In this document: positions 6,033-10,000 of the stretch, piece after piece
Numbering within the stretch: position 1 is the stretch's first letter
Layout: the number at the start of each line of letters is the position of its first letter
DNA from: Nitrospira sp.
GTDB lineage: Bacteria > Nitrospirota > Nitrospiria > Nitrospirales > Nitrospiraceae
Length of the DNA: 10,000 bases
NCBI GenBank assembly: GCA_020216985.1
Contig: JAIWOH010000188.1
Location: 1-10,000, forward strand
Direction of reading: 5' to 3'
Notes under the pieces: model-generated
What the model was told of the DNA's origin: nothing
Seen by the model: the letters and a program-made list of their open reading frames with translations, nothing else
The model's database searches: none
Made by a program: the position numbers and the translations under genes

Positions 6033-6683
6033 ATGGCAAAGGCGCAAAAAAAGGTGACGGCAAAGAAGACGGAGAAAAAGTCCTCTTCAAAAGAAAGTCC
6101 GTCGCCGGCACAGTTTGATCAGGGCGGTGATGAATCGAAGTTCAGGCCTCGTCTTCTCGACGTCTATCAAGAGAAAGTCGTACCGGCCTTGATGAAGGAG
6201 TTTAACTACAAGAACATCATGCAGGTGCCCCGACTTGAACGTGTGGTTTTGAACGTCGGGATGGGAGAGGCGCTTCAGAACGTCAAGCTTCTGGAAAGCG
6301 CCGTTACGGAACTGGGAGCCATTACGGGGCAGAAACCGGTCGTGACTCGGGCGAAGAAAGCCATAGCCGGATTCAAATTGCGACAAGGATTACCGATCGG
6401 CGCCAAGGTGACGCTTCGCAGTCGGCGCATGTACGAATTTTTCGACAGGCTGGTGACCTTGGCGTTGCCCAGAATTCGGGATTTCCGCGGAGTTTCCTCG
6501 AAATCCTTCGATGGTCGGGGGAATTACACGTTTGGTTTGAAGGAACAGCTCATTTTTCCGGAAATTAAATACGACGACGTCGCCTCGATTCACGGGATGG
6601 ACATCACGATCGTGACGACGGCCAAGACCAATGACGAAGGCAAGGCGCTGCTGAAACATCTTGGCATGCCATTTCGTGCCTGA
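6033..6683 (+). CDS. rplE: 50S ribosomal protein L5 (uL5) with an N-terminal extension
   Basis: L5 binds 5S rRNA in the central protuberance and contacts S13 and the P-site tRNA. From about residue 40 the protein is standard: [20 protein letters not shown] (47–66), [38 protein letters not shown] and a GMPFRA ending. The total is 216 residues against about 179 in E. coli. The extra 37 residues at the front are lysine- and serine-rich (eight lysines in the first 20), lack hydrophobic residues and are probably disordered. They are not an artefact of start choice unless initiation occurs far inside, because no in-frame ATG or GTG with a good site appears nearer the core. A GTG at 6015 would lengthen it by six more residues. 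Confidence 0.96.
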   Translation: MAKAQKKVTAKKTEKKSSSKESPSPAQFDQGGDESKFRPRLLDVYQEKVVPALMKEFNYKNIMQVPRLERVVLNVGMGEALQNVKLLESAVTELGAITGQKPVVTRAKKAIAGFKLRQGLPIGAKVTLRSRRMYEFFDRLVTLALPRIRDFRGVSSKSFDGRGNYTFGLKEQLIFPEIKYDDVASIHGMDITIVTTAKTNDEGKALLKHLGMPFRA

Positions 6684-6707
6684 TGACGCCGTCCGTCTTG
6701 CCAGTTG

Positions 6708-6714
6708 AAAGGAG
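6708..6714 (+). promoter_or_regulatory. Shine-Dalgarno site that sets the rpsN GTG start
   Basis: AAAGGAG ends six bases before the GTG at 6721. An ATG at 6717 lies closer (two bases) but in another frame, where a stop follows after nine codons, so it cannot encode S14. Confidence 0.8.
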
Positions 6715-6720
6715 CCATGT

Positions 6721-6906
6721 GTGGCGCGACTAGCACTGCGAAATAAAGCGGCCGCCAAGCCGAAGTTCCCCTGCCGCCAATATCATCGCTGCGGGGTGTG
6801 TGGACGGGTGAGGGGATATTTGCGACGATTTCAGATGTGCCGAATCTGTTTTCGATTTTTGAGTCTTCGTGGAGAGATTCCCGGAGTCCGGAAGTCAAGT
6901 TGGTAA
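6721..6906 (+). CDS. rpsZ: 30S ribosomal protein S14, short zinc-binding type (uS14)
   Basis: S14 is a late-assembly protein of the 30S head. This is the short, zinc-binding (C+) form of 61 residues, not the ~100-residue zinc-free form of E. coli. The four zinc ligands are visible as Cys24–Cys27 and Cys40–Cys43, and the family ending [19 protein letters not shown] is present. The start is a GTG with a strong AAAGGAG upstream. It occupies the usual place of rpsN between L5 and S8, as in Firmicutes, Actinobacteria and many other phyla. A cell with this form needs zinc for the protein; some species keep a zinc-free paralogue elsewhere, which cannot be seen in this window. It may be named rpsN in other annotations. 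Confidence 0.95.
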   Translation: MARLALRNKAAAKPKFPCRQYHRCGVCGRVRGYLRRFQMCRICFRFLSLRGEIPGVRKSSW

Positions 6907-6918
6907 GCGCCGATTAAA

Positions 6919-6940
6919 AGAGGTGTACTTCTCTATTTTT
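6919..6940 (+). other. Weak hairpin with five-T run in the rpsN–rpsH gap
   Basis: AGAGG (6919–6923) can pair with TCTCT (6930–6934) through four Watson-Crick pairs and one G-T pair around a six-base loop, and five T residues follow at 6936–6940. The arrangement resembles an intrinsic terminator but the stem is too short and A-T rich to be convincing in the middle of an essential cluster. At most it would pause or attenuate transcription. Confidence 0.25.
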
Positions 6941-6961
6941 ATGAAGGTTGAAGGGTAACCA

Positions 6962-7357
6962 ATGCTGACGGATCCTATTAGCGATCTTCTCGTTCGATTG
7001 CGAAACGGCGCGCAACGAGGCCATGAAACAGTTGTGATTCCCGCCTCTAAGTTGAAGCGAGCGATCTTAGAGATCTTGAAGCGAGAGGGATACATTGACG
7101 CAGTCGAGGTGAGTGAAAAAGACGGTCATCCGGTTTTTCACGTCAAGCTGCGGTATATCGGGGAAGGCCGTCCTATGATTACAGGCCTTGAGCGGATCAG
7201 TAAACCAGGCCGTCGGGTCTATGTGGGAGGCAAAGATATTCCCAGAGTGAAGAATGGGCTCGGGCTCTCAATTCTTTCGACGTCAAAGGGCGTTATGACC
7301 GATCAAGAATCGAGAAAGAACGGAGTGGGTGGAGAAGTTTTGTGCGCGGTGTGGTGA
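6962..7357 (+). CDS. rpsH: 30S ribosomal protein S8 (uS8)
   Basis: S8 is a primary 16S rRNA-binding protein that organises the central domain; in E. coli it also represses the spc operon by binding the mRNA near rplE. The 131 residues start MLTDPISDLLVRLRNG and include ASKLKRAILEILKREGYI (28–45), ERISKPGRRVYVG (77–89) and the rRNA-binding ending LSTSKGVMTDQESRK plus GGEVLCAVW. Length is standard (about 130). The ATG follows a 55-base, locally A-T rich gap holding a five-codon ATG…TAA mini-frame (6941–6958) and GAAGGG as probable ribosome-binding site. I could not identify an S8-like target structure ahead of rplE. Confidence 0.97.
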   Translation: MLTDPISDLLVRLRNGAQRGHETVVIPASKLKRAILEILKREGYIDAVEVSEKDGHPVFHVKLRYIGEGRPMITGLERISKPGRRVYVGGKDIPRVKNGLGLSILSTSKGVMTDQESRKNGVGGEVLCAVW

Positions 7358-7394
7358 GCAAGGCGGCTTAACGAGTTAAAGGGGCACTGGCATC

Positions 7395-7931
7395 ATGTCA
7401 CGAGTAGGGAGAAAGCCGATCGCGATTCCAAGCGGAGTGGAGGTCAAGGTGGCCGGGTCCAACGTTTCCGTAAAGGGTCCCCTGGGCAAATTGGACTGGT
7501 CCCTCGCTCCCGGAGTCGCAGTGACTGTGGATGATGGGAAGGTTCAGGTAAGCAGGGCTCGCGAGGATAGAAAATTACGAGCTTTGCACGGCCTGGTCCG
7601 AGCTGAAGTGAATAACATGATCCACGGCGTAACGAAAGGGTACGAGCGGTCGCTGGAGATCACCGGAGTCGGGTACAAAACGCAATTGCAGGGGCGGACA
7701 ATGAGCTTTAATGTCGGCTATATCAATCCTGTCTTGTACGACGTCCCGGCGGGAATCGACATCAAGGTTGAAAAACAAACCCTCATTACGGTGAAGGGAA
7801 TTGATAAGAGGTTGGTCGGTCAGGTGGCCGCCAATCTCCGAGCGATCAAGCCTCCCGATGTGTATAAGCAAAAGGGCATTCGATATGCCGGCGAACGCTT
7901 ACGAAAGAAAGAAGGCAAGACCGGGAAGTAG
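7395..7931 (+). CDS. rplF: 50S ribosomal protein L6 (uL6)
   Basis: L6 has two related alpha-beta domains and binds 23S rRNA near the sarcin-ricin loop and the factor-binding site. The 178 residues begin MSRVGRKPIAIPSGVEV, with KGPLGKL at 27–33, the domain-two start GVGYKTQLQGRTM (91–103) and the ending KPPDVYKQKGIRYAGE (152–167). Two conserved spots differ from common sequences: Asn111 stands where most L6s have His in the G-(Y/F)-S-H-P motif, and the usual Y-K-G-K-G reads Y-K-Q-K-G (Gln159). The rest is intact, so the protein should be functional. AAAGGGG at 7378–7384 lies ten bases before the ATG. It is 37 bases from rpsH. Confidence 0.97.
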   Translation: MSRVGRKPIAIPSGVEVKVAGSNVSVKGPLGKLDWSLAPGVAVTVDDGKVQVSRAREDRKLRALHGLVRAEVNNMIHGVTKGYERSLEITGVGYKTQLQGRTMSFNVGYINPVLYDVPAGIDIKVEKQTLITVKGIDKRLVGQVAANLRAIKPPDVYKQKGIRYAGERLRKKEGKTGK

Positions 7932-7934
7932 GGG
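7930..7934 (+). promoter_or_regulatory. Shine-Dalgarno site that sets the rplR start
   Basis: AGGGG overlaps the rplF TAG stop and lies six bases before the ATG at 7941. An in-frame TTG at 7935 would begin right against the site, so the ATG is preferred. Confidence 0.7.
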
Positions 7935-7940
7935 TTGGCA

Positions 7941-8306
7941 ATGAGTAGAGCGGGAAAAGTTCAGCAGCTTGAGCGGCGTCGACGCCGAGTCCGAAACGCG
8001 ATCTTTGGAACTCCGGAGAGGCCGCGGCTTAATGTGTTTCGCAGCAACGCGCACATCTATGCTCAGATTATCAATGATCTCGAAGGGAAAACTCTGGCGG
8101 CGGCGTCCTCTCTGGATAAATCCTTGAAAATGGCTCTCAAATCGACCGGCAACATTGAGGCGGCCAAAGCCGTGGGGAAGTTGGTGGCGGAGCGGGCCAA
8201 AGCCGCCAATGTCAGTGCCGTTGTCTTTGATCGCGGCGGGCGGATGTATCACGGAAGAATCAAGGCCCTTGCCGATGCCGCTCGTGAGGGCGGGCTCCAA
8301 TTTTAG
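7941..8306 (+). CDS. rplR: 50S ribosomal protein L18 (uL18)
   Basis: L18 binds 5S rRNA, together with L5, and helps place it in the central protuberance. The 121 residues have a very basic N-terminal tail ([13 protein letters not shown], 11–23), the core signature [20 protein letters not shown] (25–44), and the ending [20 protein letters not shown] (94–113) followed by AREGGLQF. The size is normal (about 115–122). The start is the ATG at 7941, with AGGGG six bases upstream and partly inside the rplF stop; the gap to rplF is nine bases. It is followed by a 67-base gap with a stem-loop before rpsE. Confidence 0.97.
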   Translation: MSRAGKVQQLERRRRRVRNAIFGTPERPRLNVFRSNAHIYAQIINDLEGKTLAAASSLDKSLKMALKSTGNIEAAKAVGKLVAERAKAANVSAVVFDRGGRMYHGRIKALADAAREGGLQF

Positions 8307-8318
8307 ACTGAAGCGGGA

Positions 8319-8344
8319 GGAAGACGGCGCGTTCGCGGTCTTCC
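8319..8344 (+). other. Stem-loop in the rplR–rpsE gap
   Basis: GGAAGAC (8319–8325) pairs exactly with GTCTTCC (8338–8344). Inside, CGC and GCG can continue the stem around a GTTC loop, leaving a two-base GG bulge on the left. The structure would be stable in RNA and occupies the centre of the 67-base gap. No T run follows, so it is not an intrinsic terminator. It ends 29 bases before the rpsE GTG and leaves the rpsE ribosome-binding site free. Confidence 0.6.
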
Positions 8345-8373
8345 CCTGAACTCCGGACCAAGGGAGAGAAAGC

Positions 8374-8883
8374 GTGCGAGTCAATCCTGATGAGTTGAGC
8401 TTGAAGGACAAGGTCGTCTTTATCAATCGTGTTGCCAAGGTGGTCAAGGGGGGGAAACGTTTCAACTTCTGTGCATTGGTCGTTGTCGGAGACGGCCATG
8501 GATGGGTCGGCATTGGGAAAGGAAAAGCCGCCGAAGTGCCTGTCGCCATTTCAAAGGCCGTTGAGCAGGCCAAGAAGCATCTGGTTCATGTTCCGCTCAA
8601 GGGCGGGTCGATTCCTCATGAGGTGCACGGTCTCTTCGGCGGGGAACATGTTTTGCTCAAGCCCGCGGTGGACGGAACGGGGATTATCGCCGGAGGGGCT
8701 GTTCGCGCGGTGGTTGAGCTGGTGGGGGCTCATAATGTGATTGCAAAGACGCTGGGCCGAGGGAATCCGTTCAACGCGGTTCGGGCGACGTTGAACGGCC
8801 TTACACAGTTACGACATCCCGACGACGTTCTTCGCCTGAGGCGGAGAACGGCCGAGAAACAGGAAGAAAGGGCCACGGTTTGA
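8374..8883 (+). CDS. rpsE: 30S ribosomal protein S5 (uS5)
   Basis: S5 acts in decoding accuracy, 30S assembly and mRNA unwinding. The 169 residues contain the N-terminal double-stranded-RNA-binding fold with [20 protein letters not shown] (17–36), [14 protein letters not shown] (39–52) and the C-terminal domain with [18 protein letters not shown] (101–118) and ATLNGLTQL. The spectinomycin-linked loop KGGKRFNF (25–32) is complete, so resistance by deletion is not indicated. Length is typical. The GTG start at 8374 follows AGGGAG at 8361–8366 with seven-base spacing. The stop is directly followed by the rpmD region, implying coupled translation with L30. Confidence 0.97.
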   Translation: MRVNPDELSLKDKVVFINRVAKVVKGGKRFNFCALVVVGDGHGWVGIGKGKAAEVPVAISKAVEQAKKHLVHVPLKGGSIPHEVHGLFGGEHVLLKPAVDGTGIIAGGAVRAVVELVGAHNVIAKTLGRGNPFNAVRATLNGLTQLRHPDDVLRLRRRTAEKQEERATV

Positions 8884-8886
8884 TAT

Positions 8887-8890
8887 GGGG
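8887..8890 (+). promoter_or_regulatory. Possible Shine-Dalgarno site for rpmD
   Basis: GGGG lies six bases before the ATG at 8897 and inside the codons that follow the alternative ATG at 8885. It favours the later start, while the earlier one depends on AAAGGG twelve bases away. Confidence 0.5.
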
Positions 8891-8896
8891 ACCGAA

Positions 8897-9103
8897 ATGG
8901 CGACGAACACAGGAAGTTCCAACGAGCAGGCTCTTCGTGTGACATTGAGGCGAAGTCCTATTGGAACGCCTGAGGGCCATCGCCGCGTGCTGCGAGGGCT
9001 TGGACTTCGACGCCTCAGGCAGACGGTCGTTCATCCCGACACACCTCAGGTTCGGGGAATGATCAGGAAGGTCTGGTATCTGCTGGAGGTCGGGCAGCCA
9101 TGA
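8897..9103 (+). CDS. rpmD: 50S ribosomal protein L30 (uL30)
   Basis: L30 is a small 50S protein near the 5S rRNA region. The core is clear: LRVTLRRSPIGTPEGHRRVL with GLGLRRLRQTVVHPDTPQVRGM and a closing WYLLEV, matching the one-domain bacterial L30. I chose the ATG at 8897 (68 residues) because GGGG lies six bases upstream; an ATG at 8885 would give 72 residues and begins one base after the rpsE stop. Either start leaves about ten to fifteen polar residues before the core, where E. coli L30 starts directly. The stop overlaps the rplO start as ATGA, a typical coupling junction. Exact start confidence is moderate, identity high. Confidence 0.9.
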   Translation: MATNTGSSNEQALRVTLRRSPIGTPEGHRRVLRGLGLRRLRQTVVHPDTPQVRGMIRKVWYLLEVGQP

Positions 9104-9549
9104 ACCTGTATGATTTGAAGCCGGGGAAGGGCGCGAAAAAACGCCGGAAACGCATCGGGCGCGGGCCCGGGTCGGGGCACGGCAAAACGTCGACCAAGGG
9201 TCATAAGGGATTGTTGGCCAGGTCTGGGGGAGGGAAGCGTCCGGGGTTTGAAGGCGGTCAGATGCCGTTGGTACGGCGTGTGCCAAAATTTGGTTTTGCC
9301 AATCCGTTTCGGACCGAATACGCCGTCGTCAACGTGAAGAGTTTGGAGAAGGTGACAAACACGGAGACGATTACTCCGCAGACCTTGGTTGACGTCGGTT
9401 TGGTGAAGCGAAAAACGCTCCCGATTAAGATCCTCGGTCACGGCGAACTCAGCAAGCCGTTCATCGTTCAAGCCCACAAGTTCAGCAAATCCGCCGAGGC
9501 GAAGATTCAGGCGGCTGGAGGGAGAGTCGAGGTCATCGGCGGTGTTTGA
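9100..9549 (+). CDS. rplO: 50S ribosomal protein L15 (uL15)
   Basis: L15 is a 50S assembly protein with a long extended N-terminal arm in 23S rRNA. The 149 residues show the arm with KKRRKRIGRGPGSGHGKTST (13–32), GHKGLLARSGGGKRPGFEGG (34–53), QMPLVRRVPKFGF (54–66), then the globular part with ILGHGELSKPFIVQAHKFSKSA. Length is standard (about 145–150). The ATG at 9100 overlaps the rpmD stop as ATGA; GGAGG at 9085–9089 lies ten bases upstream. The last eight bases overlap the secY reading frame. Confidence 0.97.
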   Translation: MNLYDLKPGKGAKKRRKRIGRGPGSGHGKTSTKGHKGLLARSGGGKRPGFEGGQMPLVRRVPKFGFANPFRTEYAVVNVKSLEKVTNTETITPQTLVDVGLVKRKTLPIKILGHGELSKPFIVQAHKFSKSAEAKIQAAGGRVEVIGGV

Positions 9550-10000
9550 GCGGCTCCTGACCAGTTTACAGAATATCTTCAAGATCCCCGAGCTTCGCAC
9601 CCGTGTGCTCTTCACGCTCGGTATGCTCGTGGTGTATCGAGTCGGCGCGCATATTCCGACACCCGGGATTAACGGTGAAGCCCTTGCCGAGTTTCTCCAG
9701 AAGCAAGGAGGGTCGCTTCTCGGATTTTTGGACATCTTTTCCGGCGGATCTTTGTCCAGGTTGACGATCTTTGCCCTGGGCATCATGCCGTATATCAGCG
9801 CGTCGATCATTCTTCAGTTGTTGACCGTGGTCGTTCCTCATCTGTCTAAGTTGGCCAAGGAAGGGGAGCGGGGCCGAAAAAAGATCATCCAGTACACCCG
9901 ATTCGGGACCATCGGTATCGCTCTCATTCAGGGGTTCGGGATTGCGATCGGGCTCGAACAAATGAACGAAGGCGCATTCGTGCTCAGTGGCGGATGGGGA
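9542..10000 (+). CDS. secY: Protein translocase channel subunit SecY, N-terminal part (partial)
   Basis: SecY is the membrane channel of the Sec pathway and inserts or exports proteins with SecE, SecG, SecA or docked ribosomes. The 153 visible residues read FERLLTSLQNIFKIPELRTR at the start and are followed by a first membrane segment (about 22–38). The HIPTPGIN stretch comes next, then the plug and second-segment region with GFLDIFSGGSLSRLTIFALG (61–80) and IMPYISASIILQLL (81–94). A third segment lies around 121–137. These match the family, although the rest of the ten-helix protein lies beyond the window. The start is a GTG at 9542 that overlaps rplO by eight bases; GAGG at 9529–9532 lies nine bases upstream. 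Placement after rplO is canonical for the spc operon. Confidence 0.95.
   Translation, partial: MFERLLTSLQNIFKIPELRTRVLFTLGMLVVYRVGAHIPTPGINGEALAEFLQKQGGSLLGFLDIFSGGSLSRLTIFALGIMPYISASIILQLLTVVVPHLSKLAKEGERGRKKIIQYTRFGTIGIALIQGFGIAIGLEQMNEGAFVLSGGWG

Noticed and set aside
7368..7379. TTAAC-GA-GTTAA palindrome in the rpsH–rplF gap
   Set aside because: The two-base centre is too small for an RNA loop and five A-T rich pairs are weak; no evidence that it is an operator.
7899..8573. Minus-strand open frame of 224 codons across rplF, rplR and rpsE
   Set aside because: Spans three certain plus-strand genes and has low-complexity, unrecognisable sequence.
1..10000. A hidden novel system, mobile element, CRISPR array or toxin-antitoxin pair within the window
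   Set aside because: Conserved translation and secretion genes fill nearly all of the window in canonical order, with gaps of under 70 bases; nothing is left for an extra gene or array.

Overview
The window is one uninterrupted stretch of the bacterial S10–spc ribosomal-protein gene cluster. All genes are on the + strand and run from the last 31 codons of tuf (EF-Tu) to the first third of secY. The order is tuf'–rpsJ–rplC–rplD–rplW–rplB–rpsS–rplV–rpsC–rplP–rpmC–rpsQ–rplN–rplX–rplE–rpsN(type Z)–rpsH–rplF–rplR–rpsE–rpmD–rplO–secY'. This is the canonical order, with no gene missing, inserted or broken. No gap between genes exceeds about 70 bases. There is no tRNA, rRNA, mobile element, CRISPR array or intrinsic terminator that I can support.

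The sequence suggests a moderately GC-rich, non-proteobacterial bacterium. Several traits point that way: the short zinc-binding S14, tuf directly upstream of rpsJ, the direct join of the S10 and spc halves, frequent GTG starts and a lysine-rich N-terminal extension on L5. My best guess is the phylum Nitrospirota (Nitrospira-like). This rests on the overall look of the proteins and was not checked by a search.

Layout: 1–96 is the end of tuf. Positions 133–5251 hold the S10 half (S10, L3, L4, L23, L2, S19, L22, S3, L16, L29, S17). Positions 5279–9549 hold the spc half (L14, L24, L5, S14, S8, L6, L18, S5, L30, L15), and secY runs from 9542 off the right edge. Several junctions overlap (rplD/rplW, rplB/rpsS, rpmD/rplO, rplO/secY), and most other gaps are 3–40 bases, so co-transcription and translational coupling are likely. 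The products are 20 ribosomal proteins, an elongation factor that delivers aminoacyl-tRNA to the ribosome, and the protein-export channel that ribosomes dock on.

I do not see a novel system here. The points worth a second look are small: the L5 N-terminal extension, a perfect 10-bp hairpin between rpsS and rplV, a second stem-loop between rplR and rpsE, a few substitutions in conserved loops (L4, L3, L6), the lack of room for an E. coli-type S10 leader, and rplC lacking a recognisable Shine-Dalgarno sequence.
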